Counted from the stretch's first letter, positions 1 through 30,209 are shown. The stretch: DNA of 64,000 bases from Amorphochlora amoebiformis (GCA_054601695.1 BAAHQB010000042.1:496001-560000); one strand, 5' to 3'. Made by a program: numbers and translations. Notes: a model not told the origin generated them from the letters alone.

Positions 1-3
1 ATA

Positions 4-47
<44 letters not shown>

Positions 48-203
48 CATACTACTCATGTAATGTTACAAATATAAATATACTTCATATATATATATAT
101 ATATATATATGATTTATGACATAAATTCGAAAAAAAATCCATGTATAATATATAACATATTACATAGACACATAAATGTATGAAAATATATGTGTAAATT
201 CAG

Positions 204-364
204 ATGAAGAGCTTCCATCTTGAATCTCGGTATATCTCGTCGCTCTTCTGTCGCAATAAAAGACGGATCAAGATCAACGCGTTCCTAGGGTATATACACT
301 ATATAAATATATATATATATATATATATCTATATATATATACATATGTATGTGTGTGTATAATA

Positions 365-409
<45 letters not shown>

Positions 410-566
410 TATATGTACTTATATATATATATATATATAATATATTATACATGTGTATATGTAAACATATATATATGTATATATATATATATACATATAT
501 ATTGTATATACCTAAATATATATATTATGTATGTATATTTTTATATATTTTTATATATAATATATG

Positions 567-599
<33 letters not shown>

Positions 600-877
600 G
601 CAATATTTATGTAAATATATATATGTGTGTGCACGGATTTGAGATTTGAATATATAGGTATGCATATGTGTATATTAATTATATATTTACACCCAGATAC
701 GGCTGGCTAGATTTTATCTTCTCTGTTCTCGCTGTCACTGCCACATGCTTCTTGATAGCCGTGACCAAGCTTTCTGTCACCCCCGGTCGAGTGACTCCAG
801 CAGCTCCAGTTCCAACGCATACACATCACTCGGTCCACACAGCCCCAACAAGTAATGGCAGTCACCCAATTTTTTAG
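204..877 (+). CDS. 3' end of an unrecognised membrane protein gene (partial)
   Basis: Two exons join in phase: 204-289 and 697-877, ending with TAG at 875-877. The first follows an acceptor (ATTCAG) and ends before GTATAT; the second follows ACCCAG. The first encodes a basic stretch ([14 protein letters not shown]) and the second a hydrophobic segment ([18 protein letters not shown]), consistent with one membrane helix near the C-terminus, then a Thr/Pro/His-rich tail. An ATG sits at 204, but it directly follows an acceptor and AT-rich intron-like sequence lies upstream, so the gene probably extends left of the window. No family recognised. It is tail-to-tail with the minus-strand gene ending at 1362. 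Confidence 0.6.
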
Positions 878-1361
878 ACGATTTTATGTAAAAAAGAAAA
901 CGACCATGTGGCCTTACCGCGCGCATAATCTAGTCAATGTGCGCACAAATAATACGGTTCTTTTCCAAGTACGTGTACGTCATCACAGTGTGTTTATTTG
1001 TACACTTTCTAGACTTAAGCATAAATCCAGCCGTTGAAAAACTTGGATTGAAATGTCGAATATTTTAGGCAACGTACTTTACAAGGCGTATAATCTAGAT
1101 AATACACCGAATAGAAGTTCCTGAAAATCGCATATCTTTATAGAGTCCAGCTAGAGATTTAGTTCTAGCTGGTCATACGATGAAAGAATATCTTATTTTT
1201 AATATATACAAGTTAAGCTGATACATAATCTAGATAGTTACTGTAGGAAATGGTACTACTGGTAACTTCACCTAGTCAATAATATCAACAAAAACTAGAA
1301 TATTCAGAAGCTTTGAACAAGAAAGCATTGATACGATCATCCAGATGTTCCCGAAACTTGT
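878..1361. other. Tail-to-tail intergenic spacer
   Basis: Ordinary mixed sequence between the stop of the + gene and the stop of the - gene. It has no (AT)n array, unlike every neighbouring intron. I see no gene in it. It presumably holds both 3' untranslated regions and polyadenylation sites. Confidence 0.6.
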
Positions 1362-1737
1362 TCATATCGTCTGCACCCGCCGACCAATTAGCAATGTCCT
1401 CGCATTATTCTTCGCTCGTTGGCGTCTTATCTTTCTACGTTTTCGCTGCTGTCTTATCGGCTCAGTGGCCTGCCGGATGGACCTGTACAACATTTGACTT
1501 ATGGCCGATTGCCCGACTTCCTCGAAAAATTCTTCTTTTGATATCATCAGAAGATCCTCGATGTCTGGTTTTTCTCCCTGTATATGTGCATATGTCGATT
1601 ACACATATAAATTTATATTTGGATATGTCGATTTATACATATGCATATTTATTTATGCTGTTATATATTTTTATATATAATTACATAGCTGATACAGGTA
1701 TATGAAAATTTTTATACATTTATAAATTGATACACGA

Positions 1738-1772
<35 letters not shown>

Positions 1773-1790
1773 TTTGTATACACACACACA

Positions 1791-1848
<58 letters not shown>

Positions 1849-1911
1849 GTCGCATCTACGCATGTATACATATTCATAAATGTGCTCCTATATAGATACA
1901 TACATATATAT

Positions 1912-1954
<43 letters not shown>

Positions 1955-2615
1955 GCATATATTTCCAACACTAACAAATAAATACATAAAACATATATTC
2001 TCACTAACAATCAAATAAAAAGAATATATTGATATAATTTCCACGACCAACCTGCAGGTATTCCAGCATCATCTCCCTCTCTTCATCTCCAAGCACAGAA
2101 ATCCATTCATGGAAATTAAATTTCTCATCCTATTTTTTAGGTACATACGTACATATGTATATATATATTATTTATATGTTTAGATATGTGTTTCGATACA
2201 TGTATGTGTATATCATGTACATATATGAATATGTATTTATTTGCGTGTGTCTTATATCGACATAAATTTATCTGTATACACTGTGTAAATATATAAATTT
2301 AAGTGTGTATTATTGTGTGCATACATATATATATATATATGATATATATATATATATATATATACACCTATGAATATGTGTGTGTTTGTACATAATTTAC
2401 ATGTATATATACACATGTAGTATGTAATTATGTACATTCTATGACCTCGGAATCTGGAGACTCAGGGTCGAGTTCGAAAGTTCCTGGATTTTCTATGTAC
2501 TCCTTCTGGCGCCGAATTTCTAACATTTCGAGATCTCTTAAGCTTACAGTTGCATTTCCACTACGCGGACCCTTTATATGTAGATATTGTATATTTGTTG
2601 AATATAATACATATG

Positions 2616-2657
<42 letters not shown>

Positions 2658-3567
2658 CTCAATAAATATACATCGAGCATAGAAACATAGTCATAGCCAC
2701 GTTAAGATCGCTGGAGATCTCAGAGATTGCTTAAGATCGTCTCACCGGTACTACCCGACACTATCCGGTACTACCCGACACTACCCGGTACTACCCGACA
2801 CAACCCGGTACTACTCGACACTGCGTGACGTCACGCCTTGTCACGTTCCCGGACTTTCCCCGACTTTTTCCGTAAATCTAGAATTCCACTACCGAGTCCA
2901 ATTGAAAAGCCAAATACGTCAACCATAATCTAAGTGGAGTAATCGAAGCGGACAAATTTAAACGGGTCTCATCTAACTCATAGACTACTAGTGGTATTCC
3001 ATACCGCCGCAATAGCAATTTGCTTAGAACGAAAAAATACGTATATGTAATGATATGTATGATTTGTACGTAAATAGATGTATTACATTATGTACATTAT
3101 TTGTAGAAGAACTTCACTATATATATACATATAATATATGTATATACAAAATAAATATCTATGAATACAAATCTTTGTTATACAAGTAAGTTATATGATA
3201 CTAAAGCTATGAAAATGTATAAATATAACCTGTTTTGCTTTAGTAGAGGGATCATATGGAGATGCACATTCATACAGACCTCGTCGACCATCCTGTGTAC
3301 ATAAAACTACTTAACTACTGTTTCGATATACATAATCTTCAATTTATATATATCTATTTTACTGTAAAAGTAGGTAAAAACTTGTGTATTATATTACATA
3401 TATATGTATATGTATATTATAGATATGATGTATATGTACACACAATGTTGTCGTCTTCTGAGGATTGGCAGGGTTTGTCATCATCGCTGATTGAAACCTC
3501 CCACCCGATTGTTTCATCAATCTTGGACTGAGGTACGTATATATATATATATATGTATATACATAAA

Positions 3568-3598
<31 letters not shown>

Positions 3599-3737
3599 GC
3601 ATTTTACACGTAATAATATTGCATGTGTATTCTGCACAAAAAGTTTACATACGTATATATATATATATATATATAAATATTTATATATATTATCTATATA
3701 TGCATACATGTGTATATATCTGTATGGATATATATCC

Positions 3738-3786
<49 letters not shown>

Positions 3787-3967
3787 TTATACCTGTATTT
3801 AGATGAATATCTACGCATATATTTATATTATTTATATGTACATCATATAGTACATATATATATGTGTGGATGTACGTATATGTATATATATTTATGTATT
3901 ATATTACCTGTATCTCGGGAGCGAGGCGTGACTGACCCCTCTGTTGGGGGGGAGTCCTATATTTATA

Positions 3968-4001
<34 letters not shown>

Positions 4002-4013
4002 CATGAGTACTAT

Positions 4014-4047
<34 letters not shown>

Positions 4048-4096
4048 CATGAATATATATATATATATGAAATAAATTGACATATAATACATATAC

Positions 4097-4147
<51 letters not shown>

Positions 4148-4221
4148 TACCGATATGGCACCATAGCGATCGTGAGGTTATATTTTTGTCGAGATCCTCC
4201 AACGGGTGGCACTGCTATAGG

Positions 4222-4281
<60 letters not shown>

Positions 4282-4339
4282 GTATATATTTGCATCTCTA
4301 TGCTTACATACAGATATATATATATATATACATGTATAC

Positions 4340-4379
<40 letters not shown>

Positions 4380-4453
4380 ACATATATTCTTTGGTGTATA
4401 TATATATATTATATATACATATATATTATGTATATTATATATATATATATATA

Positions 4454-4497
<44 letters not shown>

Positions 4498-4798
4498 TTG
4501 TTAGATAGTTGTCGAGACCTCCAATAGGTGGCAACGCTGGAGGACATTTACATATGTATTATAATATATACATACATATATATATATATATATGTATATA
4601 TGTATAGACATATACATATATACATATATAGCCATCGAGATCCTCCATAGGGTGCACCGCTAACACTGATATTTACGAATTTGTATATTGGTTTACACAC
4701 CCACACACACATGTATAACATATATATATATATATATGTGTATATATATATATATATATATAGTGTATATATATATATATGTATATTTACACATATAC

Positions 4799-4829
<31 letters not shown>

Positions 4830-5204
4830 TATATATATATATGCATATATTACGCTAAGACACTTGTCTCCCTCTCTGTCTTTCTCTGTCTCCCTCTCAC
4901 CTATCTCTCTATATCTCTCTACCTCTCTCCGGTCTCTCAACCCTCTCTCCTATCTTTCTTCCCCCCCTCCATATCTTCCCCTCCTCTTTCCCACTCACTT
5001 GGTATCTTGGGGTGTCGACAGAGTGTTGGAATTGTTCGGGCGTGCGGCTTGGCTAATGTCCCTGTCGGCCCCGAATTGAAAGTAACCGTCATATCCGACG
5101 ATATTTATGTCCCTAATACAGTTATATGTATGTATGTAATATATATATATATATATAAGATACACACAAATATATATTACACACATACACGTGTATGTGT
5201 ACAC

Positions 5205-5249
<45 letters not shown>

Positions 5250-5498
5250 TTAAGAAGAAAACCTGGGTTCGCCTTCGATAATGGGTAGCTCACGGTCCGC
5301 ACGCATCCATGCTCCTATATATAATATATATATATATATATATAATATATATATATATATAGTGCTATATACATGTATACATATACACATATATATGTAC
5401 ATATACGTATATATGCATGTATGAATATATATATGTATATTTCTATATACATGTATATCTATATATTTATGTGTATGTAAATACATATGTATACACAC

Positions 5499-5569
<71 letters not shown>

Positions 5570-5713
5570 ACTTACCGCGGAATCTTAGGTCGTCGTCTGT
5601 CTCGCTCTAGAATTATAAACTACATTAGTATATTTATTTATACCATATATATATACGTATATATACATATATATAAATATATACATATGTATATATATAT
5701 ATATATATTTTGA

Positions 5714-5760
<47 letters not shown>

Positions 5761-6169
5761 TATGCAGATGTTATATTAACATTTCTCTCTTTCCTCTATT
5801 TAACTTCTCCCTCAAGCTCCCTCCCTCCCTGCACTCTCCCTATGTGTATGTGTAATATACATACATATATATGTATATTGTATATAAATATACACACATA
5901 CATCTATACATATATACATATATAGTGTATACATACAGATAAATATTTAATATATATATATATGTGTATATATATAATATAGGTGTATCAATCTTGAAAT
6001 ATTCTCATATCACCTCATGCTGAACTCGTTGCGCCATTTATATATAGTATATATACAAATATGGATGTAAACATATTATATATATATATATATATATATA
6101 TGTAGTATAAATAAAAAATATATATGTAAATATACATATTGTATTTTAAATACATGTATATATATAGAC

Positions 6170-6219
<50 letters not shown>

Positions 6220-6332
6220 CAACCCTAAGGTATTTCTCAAATCGCCTCAAGCTGAACTCTTCACGCCATTTCGGACCATCTGCTAGTCTGCGCCTGAAAT
6301 ATATATATATATATATATATATGCATATATAC

Positions 6333-6389
<57 letters not shown>

Positions 6390-6407
6390 TATACATGTAT
6401 AATATTT

Positions 6408-6440
<33 letters not shown>

Positions 6441-6848
6441 TATATATATTATATATAATATATGTATGTATACACATATATGTGTGTACATATATTTGTT
6501 CACAAATATGTATATATTATATACATGTGTGTGGTATACATTATATATATGCATATGTGTGTAAAACCTATGTACTTATATTGTCAATATGTATATGTTA
6601 TATATGTATACATATATATATATATATATATATATTTATGTGTATATATATATGTATATATATATATACTTGTATATATATATACATATGTATATATGTG
6701 TAAGATATGTGTTCATAGGTGTATGCTTTATATCTATCAAGAATTCATATCTCACACTCTATGTACATAGATATAAATACATTTACATACACGTATATAT
6801 ATGTACATATACATATAAACACGTAAATATATATATATATATATATGT

Positions 6849-6912
<64 letters not shown>

Positions 6913-7301
6913 CCAAATAACACATATAGTCAATGAGAGAGAAAGAGAGAAAGAAAGAGAGAAAAATAGAGCTCAAGAGAGAGAGAGAGAGAATAATAGA
7001 GTTCTATAGAAAGAAAGAGAGAGGTAAACAGAGAAAAGATACACACAGATGAAGACAGTATGAGACTGAGAGACACACAAGCAACCGAAACTCTCTTAGA
7101 CGCTGGTATATTTGCAATTCAGATATGGCGGAGAGAGATAAGAGAGAGAGAGAGGGAGAGAGAGAGAGGGAGAGAGAGAGAGGGAGAGAGAGAGAGAGAA
7201 AAGGAGAGAGGGGGGAAGACAGTATGAGACTGAGAGACACACAAGCAACCGAAACTCTCTTAGACGCTGGTATATTTGCAATTCAGATATGCAGGAGAGA
7301 G

Positions 7302-7351
<50 letters not shown>

Positions 7352-7770
7352 AAATGAGAGTGGGGAACAAAGAGACAGAACATAAGAGAGAGAGAAAGAG
7401 AGAGAAAACGGGAAAGAGGAAGAGAAACAGAGAAAAGATGGAGAAAAAGAGAACATGAGAAAAATACAGAGATAGAAGATAGGAGAAGATTGAGAGAGAC
7501 AAGCTACTGGAACTCCTCTGAGTCGCTGGTATACGTGCAATTGAGGTCTTGAACACAAGGCTTGTCGAAGCTTTTTGGCTTTACACCCACAAGTGCTTTT
7601 TCGTGGTCTTCGCTACTACCTCTGTGTGTATGTGCGAATGATGCATATATGTATATATATGCATATATATGTGTATATATATATATATATTTACATGTAT
7701 TTGCATAGATATATGGTTGAGAGTTGATGTAGTCATGAATATGTTATATGTATATATATATATATATGTG

Positions 7771-7810
<40 letters not shown>

Positions 7811-8037
7811 CATGATCTAAATTTGTTCTTCGCGTCTTCTCACGCGCACAAAAGGAGTCAGAATAGTTTTATATATATATATATATGTATAATATACATA
7901 TGTATGTATATATACACAATACATGTATGTATATATATTTTACATGTATATATATATATATATATACATACATATATGTATGTTTGTAAATACAAATACG
8001 TACACAACATGTATACATATGTGTGTATACATGTATT

Positions 8038-8122
<85 letters not shown>

Positions 8123-9213
8123 TTATGTTATATGATCTGTATGTTAGTCTTGGCCTCTTTTCAGGCCACAAAAGTTTTTTTCGGGGAGTCAGAATAGTAT
8201 ATATGTACTTATATATATATATATATATGTAAATGTATATATTGATATACATATACATATATGTATATATTTATATTATATACATATATATAATATTAGA
8301 TGTAGATGTATGTGTAATAATATGTTTGTACATGTCAGTCTTGTCCTCTTTCCATGGAACAGAAGTTGGAGGGGGAGTCAGAATAGTTGAGTTTGGCGGA
8401 GCGTGCTACATATGTATAAATATTTATGTATATATTTATTTATTGGTATATATATATATATATATACATACATATGTGTATTTATTTATACACGTACATA
8501 TATTATATATATATATGTGTATATATATATATATATAAATGTATATGTATATATATCTATATAATACATACATATATATTATACATACACAAGAACCAAA
8601 ACTTCCAAGGAGATATAAATATAACATATGTACATATACATATTTATATATCATTTACATACATAAACATATGTATGTGTACGTATGTAAATGTGTATAT
8701 TTACATAGATAAGTATGTGTACATATGTATATGTGTATATATATATGTATGTATGTATATAGGCATAAAATGTAGAATGTAATATGTGCATGTAAATATA
8801 TATATATACACAAATATGCATGATATATTTATTTCTGTAAGTATTATATAATGTAGCATACACGCATTTAGAAATATCTCCAACGATACATCCTCATGTT
8901 TATGTTTACACATATATACAGATATACATATATATATATATATATATATTATGTGTATGTGTATGTGTGTGTACAGATGTATATATATATTATATACAAC
9001 ATATCTATATGTATATATATGTACATATATATATATATATGTATATATATCCTGTAGATACAAATAAATACACAGACACATATATATACCTTGAACCGAA
9101 TTTCTCTAGGAGTCATGCACCACAGGCCCCCACATGTGCATACTTCATCCAACGGAAGCACCTTTTATGTATAATATATAATCAAATTTCTGTATATCTA
9201 AAAAAAAAATATT

Positions 9214-9275
<62 letters not shown>

Positions 9276-9477
9276 TATATACATGATGTGTCTATATATA
9301 TATATATATATGTATATTTATCTATGTATGTGTATCATAGGTTACCTTGCGCATAATAGCGCATTTTCGGCTTCTTGGGCTCACCATGGAAATGTTATTA
9401 GAATCTGTACGTAAATATATATTTATATGTACGGTCTATGAATGTTCATATGTATCTGTTATCACGTGCACGGAATA

Positions 9478-9510
<33 letters not shown>

Positions 9511-10166
9511 TACATGCATATGTATGAATATCTCTATCAAATACATGTTACTACATAAAGATATATGTAAATTCCCCCCATATATAAATATATATTTAAT
9601 TATAGATTTACTTATATATATATATATAATATATATATATAGTTAATGTATATAATGTAACACATATATTTATATATACATAACAAATCATATATATATC
9701 TATACTTATATACATACTTAGTCGTGCAGGCTTTGGAGGCCTTGACAGCAGCTGATTGGCAAGATCTATTGACTAAATTGATATATATTATATATATATA
9801 TATGTATATATGCGTATATTACATATACATATGTATACATATGCATATTTTTTATGCATTTGGCTTCATGTAATTCTATATGTATACATATTACACATAT
9901 TATATATCTATCTATGTATGCATGTATCCGTATAAGGATTTAACTTTATACTTGTATTAATTCGTTTTCATATAATATACGTGAATACATGCCTTATAGA
10001 TACGTACGACACACACATTATATATATACATACACATGTGTGTATTCATATTTATCACACACATATAATATACACATATATATATATATTATATATATAT
10101 ATATATGTATATAACATTTATATTTATATATAACATATATACATATATATATATATATAGATATAA

Positions 10167-10204
<38 letters not shown>

Positions 10205-10641
10205 TACACATATACACCCCTACACACACAAAACATTCATACAAAACCGGTATCTGAGGCTCGAAATCCATATCTCCAAACAGATTCTCCTCTTCGTCTC
10301 CAAGCTTGATCCCTCTCTCCTTCGCCATCCGATATCTCCTCAGTCTCTCTCTCGGAGACAGCCGGTGGCCTTGAGTGAGATCTCGGTAGACTTTATTCTT
10401 ATTCCTCTTTGTCTTGGCTTTCTGTCGTCTGTGGTTTTGTTGGTTTCTTTCAGTGGATGTATGTATGTGTGTTGGTTTTTTCTTTCAGTGGATAGATGTA
10501 TGTGTGTAAGTTGAAGATTTGTGTTTGGAGTGTGTGTGTGTGTGTGTGTATGGGTGTAGAGAGTGTGTTTATGGATGGTTGTATGGGGGTTGAATATTTT
10601 TGTTTCTTTGGTATTTTATGTGTAAAATATTTTTATATATA

Positions 10642-10675
<34 letters not shown>

Positions 10676-10697
10676 AAACATACACGTATACTCATGA

Positions 10698-10750
<53 letters not shown>

Positions 10751-10956
10751 CAAATATATATATATATATATATATTATTCTCTCTTCTCGTGTACATTCT
10801 CAGACTCAAAGTTCTCATAATGTGTATACCTTTCTGTCTTCTCGTGTAGATTCTCTGGCTCAAACTCCTCATTAGGGTTCCTAATATATATATATACATA
10901 TATATATATATAATGTATATATATATATATAATTTATGTTATACAAAGATACACAT

Positions 10957-11005
<49 letters not shown>

Positions 11006-11098
11006 CCGTCATCATTGACGTTCATCTATACACATGTATATACACATTATATATACTATGCATTGGAATAAATATATACACACAAATATATATACCTT

Positions 11099-11167
<69 letters not shown>

Positions 11168-11248
11168 TATATATACCACTGGTTCTCCATTTCTGAGTCC
11201 AAATTTCTATCGGTTTGCTTATCGTCTACACTTCCATCACCCTAATTA

Positions 11249-11280
<32 letters not shown>

Positions 11281-11299
11281 GCATGTATACACAAATACA

Positions 11300-11386
<87 letters not shown>

Positions 11387-11473
11387 GCACACCTGTATGT
11401 ATATTGTGTATACACAGCAATATATAATATATGTATGTTTTGTATATACAGCAATATATATATATATATTATA

Positions 11474-11516
<43 letters not shown>

Positions 11517-11939
11517 ATTATACAACACAGCGAAATTCAGTGGTTTGCATTAGTTTTATTGTTAGGGTTAGAGTTAAATGATTTTGCACTCTGAAAAGTA
11601 AACACTCACGTGTATATGTATATATTTAAATATACGTGATATAGATTCTAGGGTTTGGAGATATACTTGTGCTATATTTTGTATCGTCTCGTAGGCTGTA
11701 CCGTCATCACGGTCTTCCAGGACCATCTTGACCACCTCTGAACCAAACATAACAAATTTTATGAATGTGACATATTAATATTAATATACATACATATGGT
11801 AATTTTTAATGTGTAAAATATGTATATATAATATGTATGTATATATATACATATATATATATATAATCGAAGGCTGTGCTATTAGTTTTCAGAACTACCT
11901 CTGAATCAAATACATCAATATATATACATATATATATAT

Positions 11940-11983
<44 letters not shown>

Positions 11984-13046
11984 TATATTCATAATAGAGA
12001 GAGAAATATAGGAGAGACAGAGAGTAGAGAAAAAGAGAGAAAAGGGAGTGGAAAAGGGGGGGGGTACATACCTGTTGGTAGTTTTTCTGTAGCCTCACGT
12101 GAAAGGTTGCGCATAAGTTCATCGTCATCGTCGCCCTTGACCGTATCCTTGGGGATATCTGGGTAATATATATTTATATATATGTTGTAGAAATGTACAT
12201 TTGTATATGTACATACATATTATATATATACACATACATATGTATGTATGTGTATGTGTATATATGTATATATTCATGTTTATATATGTACTGATTGAAT
12301 ATACAGGCATACACATAATACAGGTATGCATGTTATTCATAGTTTCTTGGCATAGTACATGTGGGTATGACTGAATATACAATTGTGTGTATTGTATATG
12401 TGTATATATATATATATACATATAAACATACGAACACTAAAAAACACAAAAAAAAAAAACACACACAATTCTCAATCCCTTGAAAAAAAAAAAAAAAAAC
12501 GCATAAAACACTCAAAAAAAAAAAAAAAAAAAAAAAAAACATCCTCACCTCTCACTCCGCTCACGCTCACTTCCCCTCCCCGAGTCCAGTCAAATTCCAA
12601 TACCCCTCCCTCCTCATCTCCGTTGTTCAGCGTGGAAGGTGAGGGTATATCGAACATGTTCGGAGAGGGAGAAGGAGGGGCGGAAGCGAGGGAGCTCGGG
12701 GAGGCCGTGGCGTCCCGAGAAAATAATTTCTCGGCTATTTTTTTGGCAGGGATTATGAGGTTGTCCTGATGGGGTGTGTTTGTGGTTGGTTTGGTGTGTG
12801 TGTGTGTGTGTGTGTGTATTTGAAGGTTTATGGATGTGTATTATGTATGTGTTGTGTATAGGGAATTATATATTTTTTGGTAAATAAAGGCAAGTGTAGG
12901 TATGTATTTGAATGTATATTTAGATGTGTCTTGTATGGGTTATCCATAGGGGATGTGTATTTTTAAGTAAAAAATGTATGAATGTATTTCGAATGCATAC
13001 GTGCACATATTTACATGTAATAATGTATGAATACAAGATACATATA

Positions 13047-13093
<47 letters not shown>

Positions 13094-13162
13094 TACGGTA
13101 AGACGCTCGATCTGTAATCGTGCCTTGCGCTCCTCAGGCGTCTGGAATATCATGTATATACA

Positions 13163-13199
<37 letters not shown>

Positions 13200-13781
13200 T
13201 ATATACTATTAATTACAGATATGTGTGCACCATCTGGTGGTTCTAAGGATTTTGATTGTATGCATTACTTACGTTGTTACACTATATATATACACACATA
13301 TATATATAATTGCATTAATATATATACACACATATATATACATATATATATATACACACATTGTATAAATGTTTCACTCCTATCTTCTCTCACCTCGAAA
13401 ATACGAACATGTAAGATCTTTCGTCCTCTCTCTCTCTCCCTCCATCATCTCTCTCTCTCACACACTCTCTCCATTCCCTTCTCTCTATCTCTCCCCTCCC
13501 TCTTCTCGCTCCTTCTCCCCCTCTCTCTCTCCCTCTCCCCCCCTCTCTCTCCCTCTCCCCCTCTCTCTCTCCCTCTCCCCCTCTCTCTCTCCCTCTCCCA
13601 TTCTCTTCTCTCTCTCCCTCTCCCCCCCTCTCTCTCTTTATCCCTCTTTCTCTCTGTCAGTCTCTCTCCATCTCTCTCTCTGCTCATCTCACACCTCAAG
13701 AAGAGTGAAGTTTGTAACGGCGGGGGCACGTGTCGGGATAGTCGAGGGAGGTGGAGTGATTTTGGCCAAGTGCTTGTGTGC
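1362..13781 (-). CDS. Unrecognised charged protein, C-terminal chain (possibly the tail of the NHL gene)
   Basis: In transcript order the exons are 13695-13781, 13394-13417, 13097-13141, 12549-12765, 12072-12158, 11667-11737, 11177-11241, 10830-10880, 10248-10428, 9718-9772, 9346-9404, 9090-9161, 8332-8405, 7587-7621, 7508-7547, 6224-6293, 5576-5606, 5263-5314, 4999-5112, 4162-4222, 3908-3956, 3444-3527, 3230-3292, 2446-2571, 2052-2129 and 1362-1577. Phases agree at all junctions except around 3908-3956. The product alternates acidic ([16 protein letters not shown]), basic ([12 protein letters not shown]) and Ser/Pro-rich stretches and ends in an Arg-rich tail ([17 protein letters not shown]). 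There is a short Cys cluster ([10 protein letters not shown]). No known domain recognised. The first exon enters in phase 0 from an acceptor, so the chain continues upstream, most simply into the NHL exons. Individual exon edges are well supported; function is unknown. Confidence 0.65.
2743..2822. repeat. 20-base tandem repeat in an intron
   Basis: About four imperfect copies of a unit containing CGGTACTACCCGACACTA, in a non-AT stretch (about 2656-3060) of the intron between exons 3230-3292 and 2446-2571. Nothing coding was seen around it. Confidence 0.7.
4505..4672 (-). repeat. Two partial copies of exon 4162-4222 (acceptor side)
   Basis: Segments near 4507-4545 and 4632-4672 resemble the start of exon 4162-4222, including a preceding AG; the shared core reads GGAGGATCTCGA or a close variant (PPIGG / APYGGSR / PPVGGSR). 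Both lie upstream of the intact exon in transcript direction and lack its 3' part. Confidence 0.6.
4866..4990. repeat. Polypyrimidine tract
   Basis: Imperfect CTCTCT/CCTCTC tract on the + strand directly beside the donor of exon 4999-5112. Confidence 0.7.
6930..7500. repeat. GA-rich tract with a 163-base duplication including exon fragments
   Basis: A long GAGA tract contains two identical segments of about 77 bases starting at 7053 and 7216 (period about 163). Each carries a copy of the end of exon 7508-7547 (reverse strand: ATATACCAGCGTCTAAGAGA-like). Both are downstream of the intact exon in transcript direction. Confidence 0.75.
7812..8198 (-). repeat. Two partial copies of exon 8332-8405
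   Basis: 7815-7870 and 8143-8198 share with the exon the reverse-strand words CTATTCTGACTCC and AAGACT; they are downstream of the intact exon in transcript direction and separated by (AT)n. Confidence 0.55.
12451..12540. repeat. Poly(A) tracts in an intron
   Basis: Three A-runs (about 10, 17 and 24 bases) interrupted by short words, directly downstream (in - transcript direction) of exon 12549-12765. Confidence 0.7.
13421..13690. repeat. (CT)n polypyrimidine tract
   Basis: Imperfect CTCTCTCC array occupying the whole intron between the 24-base exon 13394-13417 and exon 13695-13781. Confidence 0.85.
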
Positions 13782-13927
13782 CTGAGTTAATATGTGTGTA
13801 TATGTATATATATATATGTGTATGTAGGTGTATGCAACATGTGTTTACATCTCCCAAGCTTCTCTGTTCTCTGCCCTCCTCTCTCTCTCTCTCTGTCTCT
13901 CTCTTTCTAAATATAACATATATATAC

Positions 13928-13964
<37 letters not shown>

Positions 13965-14057
13965 AAAATATGTACATATATATTTATATATATATTTATT
14001 TATATACACGTATACATGTCATATATTTTTATATATATATATATATCCTCGTCTCTT

Positions 14058-14431
14058 CTCTCTTCGTTTTATCAACCCTTTCTCTCTTCTCCTCTCTTCC
14101 CCTCTCTTTTCTCTCTTCCCCTCTCTTTTCTCTCTTCCCCTCTCTTTTCTCTCTCCTCCTCTCTTTTCTCTCTTCCCCTCTCTTTCTCTTCTCCCCCTCT
14201 CTTTCTCTTCTCCCCCTCTCTTTCTCTTCTCCTCCTCTCTTTCTCTTCTCCCCCTCTCTTTTTCTTCTCCCTTCTCTTTGTCTTTTGCATCTCTCCTCTC
14301 TTTTGATCTGTTCTCTCTTCTCCTCTCTTCTCTCTTCCCCTCTCTCTTTTCTCTTCTCCTCTCTTCTCTCTTCCCCTCCTCTCTCTTTTCTCTTCTCCTC
14401 TCTCCTCTCTTCTCCTCTCTATTCTATTCTC

Positions 14432-14440
<9 letters not shown>
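14058..14440. repeat. CTCTTCTCC-type polypyrimidine tract
   Basis: Tandem array of CCTCTCTTTTCTCTT-like units, strongly strand-asymmetric, downstream of the last NHL exon. Confidence 0.85.
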
Positions 14441-23583
<9,143 letters not shown>

Positions 23584-23624
23584 GCTGCGTGACGATCCTT
23601 GGCGGGACCGTAGGTCCCGAAACA
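23584..23624. promoter_or_regulatory. Putative very short bidirectional promoter/5' region
   Basis: About 41 bases separate the SRPBCC gene's ATG (+, 23625) from the tentative start codon of the NHL gene (-, 23583). The segment is GC-rich and lacks AT repeats. If both starts are right, both promoters must overlap the opposite transcript. No named element was recognised. Confidence 0.35.
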
Positions 23625-29455
<5,831 letters not shown>

Positions 29456-29489
29456 GATACCAACCCCGAATAAATATGTGTAACTGAAG

Positions 29490-29673
29490 GCGATGCGTAC
29501 AAGTGCTGCTGCTATTCCCGAGGAAGCTGAGAGCAGTGTTGTTGAGGTATTTCCTTATGTGTGTATTGTATGTGTATTTATTTCTATGTTGTGTGTGTGT
29601 GCTATGCATGGATTGTATACGTAGTAAAATGTGTTCTATGTGTATTTAGAACGTTGTTTGTATCTGGGTAATG

Positions 29674-29713
<40 letters not shown>

Positions 29714-29961
29714 CATAAATATAAAAATATATGGAAATATACATATATATATATATCTTACATATACATATTATATATATATATATATATATATATTGGT
29801 AAGTACTCAGCGATATAACACGAAGGGATCAGTGTACACATAATATGTGTAGATATTATAGATACTCCACAGATACATACATATATATATATATATATAT
29901 AATATATATATATATATATACGTATGTATATATATGTAAATATATATATATATATTTTAAT

Positions 29962-30023
<62 letters not shown>

Positions 30024-30029
30024 TGTGTA

Positions 30030-30123
<94 letters not shown>

Positions 30124-30160
30124 TATATATGTCTATATACCCCTATATATATATATATGT

Positions 30161-30209
<49 letters not shown>

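Noticed and set aside
349-8538. Many open frames of Tyr/Ile/His repeats
   Set aside because: They are translations of TATATA and TACATA arrays; no codon structure, splice logic or conserved peptide supports them. The same applies throughout the window.
8864-8892. Exon-like - segment (DVSLEIFLN)
   Set aside because: Exons 9090-9161 and 8332-8405 join in phase without it; including it breaks phase.
11545-11594. Exon-like - segment with Asn-rich frame after TTTTCAG
   Set aside because: It ends in a stop without a donor and is not needed for the in-phase join 11667 to 11241.
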